DNA from: JAJDOD01 sp050299835
GTDB taxonomy: Bacteria > Pseudomonadota > Alphaproteobacteria > Rhodobacterales > Rhodobacteraceae
Direction of reading: 5' to 3'
Assembly: GCA_050299835.1 (NCBI GenBank)
Contig: JBNKWP010000020.1
Span: 1-64,000 of the forward strand
DNA: 64,000 bases
Under the pieces are notes generated by a model. It did no database searches and was not told the DNA's origin. It saw only the letters and a program-made list of their open reading frames with translations. Within the stretch, counting starts at the first letter, position 1. Each line of letters begins with the position of its first letter. Below are positions 1 through 8,416 of this stretch, one piece after another. The position numbers and the translations under genes were made by a program.

Positions 1-30
1 TGTACAGTCATCTTCCCGCAATCCTTTGCA

Positions 31-891
31 CTAACCGAGCGACTGGCTTGCCAGTGCGAACATGCGCACGGCCCCGTCCGGCTGCGGCGGCTGCCCCTTG
101 ACCATGGCGGTGCCTTGATCGGTGCGCGGTAGGCCGAGGCTCACCAGCCAGTCGCTCAGCCCGTGTTCGGCGTGAATGTCGATGCGCACGAATTGCCCCT
201 GGAGCCACGAAAGCTGTTCCAGGATCAGGCGTTTGGCATCTTCGGTGTCTTCCGCGGCAACCGGGCCAACCACGTAGCCGCGCCCGAACCTGCGGGCGAC
301 CGAATAGCCCGCGATGCCGCCCGCACGTTCGATCAGCGAGATCCGCCCCGCCTCGGCCAATGCGGACACCAGCGGCGCCCGGTCGAGGCCGGTGGCATTC
401 CGGTCGAAAGCCTGAATTCCGGGGATGTCGGCGGCACGCGCCAGCCGGATGCCATCACCGCCTTCCACCGCCACGTCAAGCACCGCCTGATGCTGGATGA
501 TGGTGCCGATCTCGACAAAGCCGCGCCGTCTATAAAGCGCCAGCCCTTCCTTGGTGGAACAGAGCACCACATCGCGCCCCTGCGTCGCATCAAGCAGCGC
601 GTCGAACAACCGCGCGCCATGGCCACGGCCTTGTTCGGTGCTGGTGACGATGATCATCCCGGCATTGGCATGGCTCTGGCCATAGGCCCACCACAGGGCG
701 GTGCCGATCAGCTCGCCATCCCGCTCCAGCGCCACACCTTGGCCCGCCGCCGCCGCGAATTCCCAATCTTCCAGCCGATAGGGCCAGCGCATTTCCTGCG
801 ACAGCTTCAATGCGCCCGGCAGATGCCGCGCTTCAAAGGTCGTCAGGTCCGCTTGCGCATCACGTGTCTTTTGTTCAGCCTCAATCGCCAT
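31..891 (-). CDS. GNAT-family N-acetyltransferase
   Basis: 286 residues. The N-terminal half looks like a GNAT acyltransferase: a beta-strand reading MIIVT is followed at about residues 86-92 by a QGRGHG pyrophosphate-binding loop for acetyl-CoA, and LYRRRGF lies further on. The C-terminal half (from about residue 145) resembles the second domain seen in two-domain GNAT proteins (Acetyltransf_18 type). This is family knowledge; the acceptor substrate cannot be told. An AAAGGCAG ribosome-binding stretch lies just upstream of the ATG. It is divergent from the cyclodeaminase-like gene at 1120 with about 230 bases between, which must hold both promoters. Its stop is close to the window edge, so its downstream neighbour is not visible. 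Confidence 0.85.
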   Translation of the reverse strand: MAIEAEQKTRDAQADLTTFEARHLPGALKLSQEMRWPYRLEDWEFAAAAGQGVALERDGELIGTALWWAYGQSHANAGMIIVTSTEQGRGHGARLFDALLDATQGRDVVLCSTKEGLALYRRRGFVEIGTIIQHQAVLDVAVEGGDGIRLARAADIPGIQAFDRNATGLDRAPLVSALAEAGRISLIERAGGIAGYSVARRFGRGYVVGPVAAEDTEDAKRLILEQLSWLQGQFVRIDIHAEHGLSDWLVSLGLPRTDQGTAMVKGQPPQPDGAVRMFALASQSLG

Positions 892-1119
892 TGCCGAGCT
901 GCCTTTCGCTTTCTCAGGATCGCGTTTCCCTTTCCCGACAGCTTGGCGCTCGCCACACCGTTTTCACTGCTGTTTTGCCCGGCCAACTCGGCAGGATCAT
1001 TCGTTCTGCCCAGCCTCTCAGCATAAAAGGCGGCGCTAATCGGGGGACAAATGAGCACCCGCCAAACGGCGCCTTGGCGCGGCGTGAGGCGGGGTGCGAA
1101 ACAGTGGGCGCAGGAGGAG

Positions 1120-2073
1120 ATGACAGTGATTTATATCAGCGAAGAGGAATCGGCAGGCCTCGTCAGCCATGAGCTTGCCTATGCGGCCGCCCGCGAGGCG
1201 CTGGTGGCTGCGGCCTCGGGGAATAGCGGAGTGTTCCCGGCGGTTCTGGGTCGCTCCTGCGATCCGGGCAATACATTCTCGGTCAAATCCGGCTGGTCGG
1301 ATGCCTTGACCGGCGTGAAGGTCGGCTCGTTCTGGTCCGGCAATCCGGCGCGGGGTTTGCCCCGGCACAATTCCACCATCGTGCTGCTCAATCAGGACAG
1401 CGGCCAGCTGCGCGCCGTGATCGAGGCCGGACAGGTCAATGCCTACCGCACCGCCGCGTCCGATGCGGTCGCTGCCGATCTGCTGGCCCGCAAACAGGCG
1501 CGGGTGCTGGCGGTGTTCGGCGCAGGCAATCAGGCCCTGTTCGAAGTGGCCGCGCTGGCGCGGATCCGCCCCATCGACACGGTGCTGGTGGTCGCCCGCC
1601 CCTCGTCGCGCCGCGATGCTTTCGTGGCGACCCTTACCGAGCGTGGCCTGACCGCGCGGACGGTTTCGGCTGAAGAAGCGGTGCGGAGTGCCGATATTGT
1701 CGTCACCGCGACCCCTTCGCGCGAGGCGCTGTTTCAGGCCGAATGGGTCGCGCCGGGCACCCATGTGGTCAGCATGGGCTCCGACGCGCCGGGCAAGCAC
1801 GAATTGCCGGTGGCGCTGTTAGAGCGGGCGCGTCTGTTCTGTGATCTGCCGTCGCAATCGGTTCAGATCGGCGATTTCCAGCACGCGCGCGAGGCCATCG
1901 AGGCGGGCAAACTGGAGTTGACGCAGATCGGCGATGTCATCGAAGGGCGCGCGCAGGGGCGGCTCTCGGACGAAGAGATCACTGTCTATGACAGCTCCGG
2001 TATCGCGCTGCAGGATCTCTACATCGCCGAGGCGCTGATCCGGGAGCAGGCGAAAACGCGCGGGGATAGGTAA
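1120..2073 (+). CDS. Ornithine cyclodeaminase / mu-crystallin family NAD(P)-dependent enzyme
   Basis: 317 residues from the ATG at 1120, which has GGAGGAG immediately upstream; the open frame extends 23 codons further with no ribosome-binding site. A Rossmann nucleotide-binding loop FGAGNQA is at about residues 133-139. A lysine in GVKVG (Lys67) matches the catalytic lysine of the family, and TAASDAVAAD follows the usual Arg-Thr-Ala-Ala motif. Members include ornithine cyclodeaminase, alanine dehydrogenase and ketimine reductases, so the substrate is open. It is convergent with the class III PLP enzyme gene, with 15 bases between stops. The neighbouring kinase/PLP operon suggests a role in amino-acid breakdown, which is inference. 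Confidence 0.85.
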   Translation: MTVIYISEEESAGLVSHELAYAAAREALVAAASGNSGVFPAVLGRSCDPGNTFSVKSGWSDALTGVKVGSFWSGNPARGLPRHNSTIVLLNQDSGQLRAVIEAGQVNAYRTAASDAVAADLLARKQARVLAVFGAGNQALFEVAALARIRPIDTVLVVARPSSRRDAFVATLTERGLTARTVSAEEAVRSADIVVTATPSREALFQAEWVAPGTHVVSMGSDAPGKHELPVALLERARLFCDLPSQSVQIGDFQHAREAIEAGKLELTQIGDVIEGRAQGRLSDEEITVYDSSGIALQDLYIAEALIREQAKTRGDR

Positions 2074-2088
2074 TCCCCGCGCCTGTTT

Positions 2089-3426
2089 CTAGGCGGCTTG
2101 TCCGGCCAGTTTCGCCATCGTCCGCTCCAGCGCGGCAAGGAACAGCTCCACATGCTCGCCCTGACAGACCAGCGGCGGGCGCACCTTCAGCGTATCTTCA
2201 TTGGCACCGGTGGTGCTGATCAGCACGCCATCGTCGCGCATCGTGTTGACCACATTAAGGGCCATGGCGCGCCGCGCATCGGGGGCATCGCCTTCCTTCC
2301 CGATATCGACGCCCAAAAACAGGCCCGCATTGCGGATCGCGCGAATGCCGGTCTTCTGGCTGGCGATCCGTTCCATCCCGTCACGCAGGCGCTGGCCCAT
2401 GGTCAGCGCGTTGTCCAAGATCCGGTCGCGCTGCAGGATCGTCAGCACGGCATCCGCCGTGGCGATGCCGACCGTGTTGCCAGCAAAGGTGTTGGAATAG
2501 CGGGCAATGGCGCCGAACTTCTCCATCGGGCCTTTGCGGCCGACCACCGCCCCGATCGGGAAGCCGTTGCCCATCGGTTTGCCCAGCGTGGCGAGGTCGG
2601 GCACGATTCCGTGCCGCTCAAACCCCCACATATGGGCGCCGGTCCGCCCGAAGCCGGGCTGCACCTCGTCGGCAATGACAAGCCCCCCGGCCTCGCGCAC
2701 CGCCTCAACAGCGCCCGCGATGAAGCCGGGCGGGTCGATCCAGACGCCATCGCTGGAAAAGATGCTGTCAAACAGCAGCGCCGCCACGCCGATGCCGCGC
2801 CGGTTCAGGTCGTGAATGGCGTCACGCACCTGCGCCTCAAAGAAATCCGCCGCCTGCGCCTCGGGCACGCCCGCAGGACCGGGCAGCGGGACCATCCGCA
2901 CATCGGGGCTGAGCTTTACCGCGTCGCCCAGATTGGGCGAAACCGCCGCCACCGCAGCGCTGGTGCCATGATAGGCATAAGTAGAGACGATCACCCCCTC
3001 ATTGCCGTTGGTATGGCGGGCAATCCGCAGGGCCAGATCGTTCGACTCGCTGCCCGTGCAGGTGAACACCACGCGGTCCATCTCTGCCGGGAAGGTCTCA
3101 ACCAGCCGTTCGGCATAATCCACCAGACGCGGTTCGAGATAGCGCGTATTGGCGCTGATCCGTCCGGCCTGTTCGGACATGGCGGCGTTCACTTCCGGGT
3201 GGCAATGACCCAGCGATGGCACGTTGTTGTAGAAGTCGAGATAGGCCTGCCCGTCAGGGTCGTAGAGCCACATGCCCTCGCCCCGGACGAAATGCACCGG
3301 CCTGCGGTATTGCAGCCGGTAGGAAGCGCCGAGCACTTTGTCGCGGCGGGAGATCAGATCGGCCTCGCGGACGGGCAAATCGGTTTCGCCCGGCCTGAAG
3401 CGGTTCGGCATGAGATCGGTGGTCAT
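2089..3426 (-). CDS. Class III PLP-dependent aminotransferase / phospho-lyase-like enzyme
   Basis: 445 residues from the ATG at 3426, with GGAAAGGAAG upstream; this start overlaps the kinase stop by ATGA. Fold-type I class III features: the GSESNDLALR phosphate-binding loop near residue 125, AYHGTS near 151, IADEVQPGFGRTG with the ring-binding Asp253, and LGKPMGNG with the Schiff-base Lys283. The stretch around IADEVQ...GKPMGNG and the LKVRPPL ending resemble the AGXT2L group (ethanolamine-phosphate and phosphohydroxylysine phospho-lyases) more than GABA or ornithine transaminases. That is recall of family sequences, not an alignment. The coupled upstream kinase fits a pathway in which a hydroxy-amine is phosphorylated and then eliminated. 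An ordinary omega-transaminase remains possible. Confidence 0.82.
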   Translation of the reverse strand: MTTDLMPNRFRPGETDLPVREADLISRRDKVLGASYRLQYRRPVHFVRGEGMWLYDPDGQAYLDFYNNVPSLGHCHPEVNAAMSEQAGRISANTRYLEPRLVDYAERLVETFPAEMDRVVFTCTGSESNDLALRIARHTNGNEGVIVSTYAYHGTSAAVAAVSPNLGDAVKLSPDVRMVPLPGPAGVPEAQAADFFEAQVRDAIHDLNRRGIGVAALLFDSIFSSDGVWIDPPGFIAGAVEAVREAGGLVIADEVQPGFGRTGAHMWGFERHGIVPDLATLGKPMGNGFPIGAVVGRKGPMEKFGAIARYSNTFAGNTVGIATADAVLTILQRDRILDNALTMGQRLRDGMERIASQKTGIRAIRNAGLFLGVDIGKEGDAPDARRAMALNVVNTMRDDGVLISTTGANEDTLKVRPPLVCQGEHVELFLAALERTMAKLAGQAA

Positions 3427-4556
3427 TTGCGGCTTCCTTTCCAAAGGAATTGGCCGTCCGGCGGTTGCGTCAAGGCGAGCGCCGCCAAAACTGCGGACTC
3501 GCCCGATCGGGCATTGAGCTTTGTCAGGATCGATAGACCCCGTTCGGCTCGTCCGACGTTCTTCTTGATATACTCGGCCTCGGCGGGAAAGAGCTGCGCG
3601 CGCCAGTAATTGACCAGGATCAGCACAGCTTGGCGGGCCTTCATCAATCCGGCGAGCAGTCTTGCTTCCAGCGCCGAGAGCGGCAGGACAGAGGCATAGC
3701 CCGCGATGAGATGCTCGGTCCCGCCCAGAGGAAGGGAGGGATCGGTGACGTGATGGCTGGCGGCAATGGCCAGATCCTGAACCCGGGGGTTCCATCCGCC
3801 ATCGCCGAAGTCGATGAAGCCCAAGCCCTGGTCCGTAACGATCATGTTGTGCGGACTGGGATCGTTGTGGGTGACCTGCCAGTCCAGATCGGCGATGTAT
3901 GGCTCAACCGAGCTCATGTACTCCGCCATCGCGGCGCGAACATTGTCGGCAATGCTCCCAGAAGGCAGGTTTTGCGCCAGTTCCATCAGCCGAGGCCAGC
4001 AGCGGATGTTCCACAGAACCGGACGACGGGCGGAGGGCAACTCGACTTTCGCAAGTGCCCGATCCAGCCGCGCAAGTGCATTGCCTGTTTGGTAGAGCAA
4101 CTCCGGCGCGGGAGATGCCTGATGCAGGGGCGAGCCTTCGATCCGGGTCTGCAAATAGCCGCAAACTCCGTCTTCTTCGAACATCAGGCCCCCGTCGCGC
4201 GTGGGAAGCACCTGGGGCACTACGACATCAGCGACGGCTTGCAGTCCCGCCATGGCGGCACTTTGAAAGCTGAAGCTTTGGGCAGCTTCCGGTCTCATGG
4301 AGGTCTTCAGGATCAACCGGCGACCGTCCGGCGGGGTGACTTCGACTGTGCGCTCGACCTCAGAGGACAGGGTCATCGTCACCCCTGCCAGCCCGTAGTG
4401 GCGCTTCAGCAAATCCGCCGATACGTCCCGTTCCGGGGAATTGGGCCGCACCGACAGGTTGGCGGAGGCGGCGCGGAAATAGGCACCGGTCGAGGCAAAT
4501 GCCCCGGGTTGCCCTGTCGCAGCGGGGAGCGGGGTGTCACGACCGGCAGCCAACAC
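3423..4556 (-). CDS. APH/choline-kinase-fold small-molecule kinase
   Basis: 377 residues from a GTG at 4556 with GAGGGGGA eight bases upstream. It has the aminoglycoside-phosphotransferase fold: an ATP-binding lysine in LILKTS (Lys84), the catalytic loop HNDPSPHN (Asp232, Asn237) and the metal-binding IDFGD at 248-252. The family covers homoserine, choline, methylthioribose and hydroxylysine kinases as well as aminoglycoside enzymes. The setting favours a metabolic kinase: it sits 12 bases after the HAD gene and overlaps the PLP enzyme start by four bases. Hydroxylysine kinase is the comparison I find most suggestive because its partner is an AGXT2L-type lyase, but the substrate is unknown. 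Confidence 0.8.
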   Translation of the reverse strand: MLAAGRDTPLPAATGQPGAFASTGAYFRAASANLSVRPNSPERDVSADLLKRHYGLAGVTMTLSSEVERTVEVTPPDGRRLILKTSMRPEAAQSFSFQSAAMAGLQAVADVVVPQVLPTRDGGLMFEEDGVCGYLQTRIEGSPLHQASPAPELLYQTGNALARLDRALAKVELPSARRPVLWNIRCWPRLMELAQNLPSGSIADNVRAAMAEYMSSVEPYIADLDWQVTHNDPSPHNMIVTDQGLGFIDFGDGGWNPRVQDLAIAASHHVTDPSLPLGGTEHLIAGYASVLPLSALEARLLAGLMKARQAVLILVNYWRAQLFPAEAEYIKKNVGRAERGLSILTKLNARSGESAVLAALALTQPPDGQFLWKGSRK

Positions 4557-4568
4557 GAAAGATCCCCC

Positions 4569-5237
4569 TCAGATGCCGAACACGCCGGGCAGACCCGAGA
4601 TATCGCGGATCTCGGTATATTCGTAGAAGGGGTTGGCGGGCTCGTGGCCGCGATTGACCCAGACCTTGCTCTTGATGCCCAGATCATAGGCGGACATCAG
4701 GTCGTGGCGGAACGATGACGACACATGGGTGACGTCCTCGGGCCCGCAGCCCAGCATGTCGAACATATACTCAAACGCCTTGAAATGCGGCTTGTAGGCG
4801 CCCGCGTCCTCGGCGGTGTAGACGGCGTGGAATGGTGCACCGAGTTTGGCGATGTTCGAATGAATTTGCTCGTTCATCGAGTTGGTGATCGTCACCAGCG
4901 GGATCTCCTTGGCCAGCCTGGCGAGACCCTCGGGCACATCGGCATGGGGCCCCCAGCTCGGAATGCGCTTGTAGATCATCTCGGCGTCTTCCGCCTTGAA
5001 GGCGATGTTGTTGCGGCGGCAGGTGCGTTCCAGCGCGTTGTGAACGACATCCGCGTAAGGTTTCCAGTCCTGCATCACCTCGTCAAAGCGATAGCCCTGG
5101 AAATTGTTGATGAATTCGACCATCTGCGGCTCGTCCAGCAGGTGGCCATAGAGGTCGCGCGCGGCCCCGGCCATCTCGAAGTTGATCAGCGTCCCGTGGG
5201 TATCGAAGGTCACGTATTTCGGGCGGAAGTTGGCCAT
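4569..5237 (-). CDS. HAD-superfamily hydrolase, haloacid dehalogenase type II-like
   Basis: 222 residues from the ATG at 5237 (GCAGGAGC upstream); a 30-codon upstream extension has no initiation signal. HAD motif I reads FDTHGTL, so the nucleophilic Asp is present but the second Asp of phosphatases is a His, as expected more for dehalogenase-type members (which have Tyr there). Motif II is TITNS, the motif III lysine is in AYKPHFKAF, and VSSSFRHDL with VNR follows as in L-2-haloacid dehalogenases, except that the usual SSN is SSS. First gene of a three-gene operon with the kinase and PLP enzyme. The reaction is uncertain: a C-halide, C-O-P or other ester substrate would all fit the fold. Confidence 0.8.
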   Translation of the reverse strand: MANFRPKYVTFDTHGTLINFEMAGAARDLYGHLLDEPQMVEFINNFQGYRFDEVMQDWKPYADVVHNALERTCRRNNIAFKAEDAEMIYKRIPSWGPHADVPEGLARLAKEIPLVTITNSMNEQIHSNIAKLGAPFHAVYTAEDAGAYKPHFKAFEYMFDMLGCGPEDVTHVSSSFRHDLMSAYDLGIKSKVWVNRGHEPANPFYEYTEIRDISGLPGVFGI

Positions 5238-5722
5238 GGTGGTAGCTCCTGCAAGTCTTTTGTCCTGACCAATCCTAGCCGCGCGCATTTGGCAGAATAT
5301 GCTGCAATGCTCGGCCTTCCGGCACAAGACACTCCAGTTTGCTCAACCCGAAGCACGAGTTTTCGAACGCCTGTTTCTATCGCCGGGCTCGGCCCGAAGG
5401 ATGAATGTCAGAGGGCTTTGGCCTTCACGTCATAAGCGGACCCGAAGTTGAAAACCGGACCTTCGCGCGGATCGCAGTGAACGGCAGCTTGGAGCCAAAG
5501 CGTCGGGGCAATTGATCTGCACTGACCTAAGGAAACCGCAATAAGCGGCGGCGATGAGGCTTCGTCTTTCTTGATGCACGTCAATACGGCCTCCATGGAC
5601 TTCCGGTACCCTTCGAGGACGCGGAGAGCGTAATGAGACCGTCGATGTCTCCTTGCGCTAGCCCGTTCGCAACAGCCCGAAACTGCCTCCTTCGGAGTGA
5701 GCTTCGGGCAAGGGAGGGGACC
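5238..5722. other. Gene-free divergent intergenic region
   Basis: 485 bases between the HAD gene start and the cytochrome c start. No open frame here has a ribosome-binding site or family-like protein sequence. Base composition is somewhat less GC-rich than the flanks. It should carry the promoters of both divergent units, but I cannot point to convincing -35/-10 pairs, and I see no strong inverted repeat. Confidence 0.5.
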
Positions 5723-6541
5723 ATGCAAACATTTGTGAAAACAGCGACTCTGGCCGCAGGCATCGCCTGTGTAGGATTCGCGCTGAACAGCGCCGCCATG
5801 GCGGAAGAAAACCGCGACTATGAACACGGTCCGGAAGCGCAAGACTTCATACATGGCGAACCCGAGTACCCGTCTGAAGCTTGGGTTCTGGCGGCTGGTG
5901 GCCGCATCTACGACAATTGGTGGAATGCCTTGGACCGCACGCCGCCCGAGACAACCAACCCTGCCTATCCAACCAGCGAAAACGCAGGTCAAACCGGCGC
6001 TGGAACCTGGCGCTGCAAAGAGTGCCACGGATGGGACTATCGCGGTGTAGAGGGCGTCTATCGCAAGGGCAGTCACTATACCGGCATCCCTGGAATTGAC
6101 GGGGTGATCGGCTTGCCGATCAGTCGCATCATGGTCACCCTGCGAGACGAGAACCACCCTTATACGCAGGACATGATCAGCGACGTTGAGTTGGAGCGCG
6201 TGGCGTCCTTTGTTAGCCGAGGCCAGGTGGATATGGCGAAGTTCATTGATCTGGAGACCCGTACGATCATATCTGGCGACGTGAATCGTGGGCGGGCGAT
6301 CTTCCAGACAACCTGTGCAGCCTGCCACGGTTTTGATGGCCGGTTGCTCGATTGGGGCGACGGAGACGAAAACGCCTATGTGGGCACCGAGTCCGCCGCC
6401 GCACCTGACGAAGTGTTCCACAAGATCTATTCGGCACATCCTGGCGTGCAGATGATCAATCTGCGAGCCTTTTCGCTTGAGGACGCAATCAATGTCTTGG
6501 CATACTCGGCAACCCTGCCGGCCGAAGCGCCTGAAGAGTAG
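5723..6541 (+). CDS. Secreted di-haem c-type cytochrome
   Basis: 272 residues from the ATG at 5723 with AGGGAGGGGA upstream. A Sec signal peptide (MQTFVKTATLAAGIAC... ending about residue 28 at AMA/EEN) sends it to the periplasm. Two CxxCH haem-attachment motifs are present: CKECHGWDYRG near residue 95 and CAACHGFDG near residue 200, each followed by a helical cytochrome c-like segment. The first domain is unusual in that a long linker (ASEAWVLAAGGRIYDNWW) precedes it. No oxidase or dehydrogenase partner is adjacent, so the electron donor and acceptor are unknown. It stands alone, divergent from the HAD operon. Confidence 0.85.
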   Translation: MQTFVKTATLAAGIACVGFALNSAAMAEENRDYEHGPEAQDFIHGEPEYPSEAWVLAAGGRIYDNWWNALDRTPPETTNPAYPTSENAGQTGAGTWRCKECHGWDYRGVEGVYRKGSHYTGIPGIDGVIGLPISRIMVTLRDENHPYTQDMISDVELERVASFVSRGQVDMAKFIDLETRTIISGDVNRGRAIFQTTCAACHGFDGRLLDWGDGDENAYVGTESAAAPDEVFHKIYSAHPGVQMINLRAFSLEDAINVLAYSATLPAEAPEE

Positions 6542-6899
6542 GGACGCCGAGAGCGCGTCGCGCGAACATGCGCGGCGCACCTAGAACGGTCATTCCCCAG
6601 TATTGATCGAGTGTCGGGTCTGTCCCGCTTATCGGCGCTTGGCCCGCACCGCGATCAAAGTCCGGTCTTGGGGCAGAAATGCTTGACGTTCAGGTCGAGA
6701 TTGCGTGACGCCGTCTCTTGGCAGGATTCAAAAAGCCCGCCCTATTGAGCCAAAGCTGTTCGACGCGCCACAATAATTCGTGCAAAGGGGCCGTCCCGCT
6801 TCGGTGCGGACGAATCCGAGACGCCTTTTTGCCACTGGTCTCAGGCGTGAAACCAGCGGGCTTACAGTGTGTTGCAGGGGGCGGTCGGACGGTGCCGTA
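6542..6899. other. Gene-free convergent intergenic region
   Basis: 358 bases between the stops of the cytochrome c gene and the dehydrogenase gene. No supported gene and no tRNA-like fold was seen. Both flanking genes end here, so transcription terminators are expected, but no GC stem with a clear T-run was found by eye. Confidence 0.5.
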
Positions 6900-7943
6900 T
6901 CACCCCAAGGCCGCAAGCACGGCCTGGGTGATAACATCCGTCCGGTCCTGGCCCGGCACAGTGCCGACGCCGCGCGCAGTGACGGCCTCGATGGCCGACA
7001 TGACGGCGGCCGCCGTCGCGTACTCGCCCAGATGGTCGAGCATCATTGCTCCGGCCCAGATCGTGGCGATCGGGTTTGCGATGCCGAGATGGGCGATGTC
7101 GGGGGCCGAGCCATGGACCGGCTCGAACATCGAAGGTGCGTTGCGATCGGGGTTGATATTGGCCGCGGCGGCAAAGCCCAGCCCGCCCTGGATCGCCGCC
7201 CCGAGATCGGTGAGGATGTCGCCAAAGAGGTTGGAAGCGACGACCACATCGAGGCTTTCGGGCGCCATGACCATGCGCGCCGCGATGGCGTCGATATGGT
7301 ACTGTGTCACCTCGACATCCGGGTAGTCCGCCGCCACCTCGCGCGTGACCTCATCCCAGAAGACCATGGAATGCTTCTGGGCATTGGACTTGGTGACCGA
7401 GGCCAGCTTCTTTCGCCGCGCGCGCGCCTGTTCGAAGCCGAAGCGCAGGATCCGCTCGACCCCGGTGCGGGTGAAGACCGAGGTTTCCACCGCCACCTCA
7501 TCGCCCGTGCCCTGATGCACCCGGCCACCGGCACCGGAATATTCGCCTTCGGTGTTCTCGCGGATGCAGAGGATATCGAACCCCTCGGCACGCAGCGGCC
7601 CCTGGACCCCCGGCAAAAGCCGGTGCGGGCGGATATTTGCATATTGCGTGAACTGCTTGCGGATCGGCAAGAGCAGCCCGTGCAGCGACACCGCATCCGG
7701 CACCTCGGCGGGCCAGCCGACGGCGCCGAGCAGGATCGCATCGAAGGCGCGCAGCGCGTCGATCCCGTCCTCGGGCATCATCGCCCCCGTCTCGCGGTAA
7801 TAGGCGCAGGACCAGGGGAATTCGGTCCCCTCAAGAGCAAAGCCGCCTTGTATTGCGGCGGTTTGCAAGACCTGCCAGGCGGCCCCGGTCACGTCCTTGC
7901 CTATGCCATCTCCGGGGATGAGAGCGATTTTGTGGCTGTTCAC
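6900..7943 (-). CDS. Tartrate dehydrogenase / D-malate dehydrogenase-type beta-hydroxyacid oxidative decarboxylase
   Basis: 347 residues from a GTG at 7943 with a strong AAGGAGG. It belongs to the isocitrate/isopropylmalate dehydrogenase family: IPGDGIG at the N-terminus, VGWPAEVPDAVSL and LLPIRKQF typical of the TtuC/DmlA branch, IRENTEGEYSG for substrate binding, TKSNAQ with the catalytic Lys, and SNLFGDILTDLGAAI with the metal-binding aspartates. The HGSAPDIAG-like segment reads HGSAPDIAHLG. It probably oxidises and decarboxylates D-malate, tartrate or a related 2-hydroxy diacid with NAD+. Last gene of a minus-strand operon after a deacetylase and a cupin; the combination does not spell a pathway that I recognise. 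Confidence 0.85.
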   Translation of the reverse strand: MNSHKIALIPGDGIGKDVTGAAWQVLQTAAIQGGFALEGTEFPWSCAYYRETGAMMPEDGIDALRAFDAILLGAVGWPAEVPDAVSLHGLLLPIRKQFTQYANIRPHRLLPGVQGPLRAEGFDILCIRENTEGEYSGAGGRVHQGTGDEVAVETSVFTRTGVERILRFGFEQARARRKKLASVTKSNAQKHSMVFWDEVTREVAADYPDVEVTQYHIDAIAARMVMAPESLDVVVASNLFGDILTDLGAAIQGGLGFAAAANINPDRNAPSMFEPVHGSAPDIAHLGIANPIATIWAGAMMLDHLGEYATAAAVMSAIEAVTARGVGTVPGQDRTDVITQAVLAALG

Positions 7944-7979
7944 GGCGAGCCTCCTTATGTTCGGAATGCGGGGATAGGG

Positions 7980-8336
7980 TCAGTCGTTCACGACGACATA
8001 AATCTTGCGCACGGTCTCGATGGTGCGCCAGATGCCGGTGAAGCCGGGCTTCATCACGAAGCTGTCGCCAGCGCGATAGGTCTTGGTCTCGCCACCGGTT
8101 TCCTCGATCTCGATCACGCCTGACAGGATGTGGCAGAACTCGAACGTCGTGCCTTTGATCGAGTGGGTCACGCCGGGGGTTGCCTCCCAGACGCCGGTCT
8201 TCACCTTGTCGTCCCTGGAGGCGTCCTGCGCCCAGGTCTTGAACGCGGGATCGCCGGAAATCAGCCGCTCGGGCAGGGGCAGCGCGTCTTTCGGAGCGAA
8301 ACTGGGGGTGGTGTCGATGGTGATCAGATTGGACAT
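7980..8336 (-). CDS. Small cupin-domain protein
   Basis: 118 residues from the ATG at 8336 (CAGGAAAA upstream); the open frame continues 28 codons further without support. A single cupin barrel: TWEATPG-like GVWEATPG, the glutamate-containing HILSGVIEIEE strand pair and YRAGDSFVMKPGF, close to the cupin_3 (DUF861) group that contains ureidoglycine aminohydrolase-like folds. Metal-binding histidines are sparse: only one His in the first motif (FCHIL). It may be a non-enzymatic or weakly metal-binding cupin. It lies 36 bases before the dehydrogenase gene and 80 after the deacetylase gene in one transcription unit. Confidence 0.8.
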   Translation of the reverse strand: MSNLITIDTTPSFAPKDALPLPERLISGDPAFKTWAQDASRDDKVKTGVWEATPGVTHSIKGTTFEFCHILSGVIEIEETGGETKTYRAGDSFVMKPGFTGIWRTIETVRKIYVVVND

Positions 8337-8416
8337 GGGTTTTCCTGTCAGGTGCAAAGGTTTCGATCGGTAGGGCCGATCAGTTTTCATGGGTTCAGTT
8401 CGGGAATGTGTCGCCG

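Noticed and set aside
5408..6580. 390-residue minus-strand frame
   Set aside because: It covers the cytochrome c gene in antisense, and the cytochrome has two haem motifs and a signal peptide.
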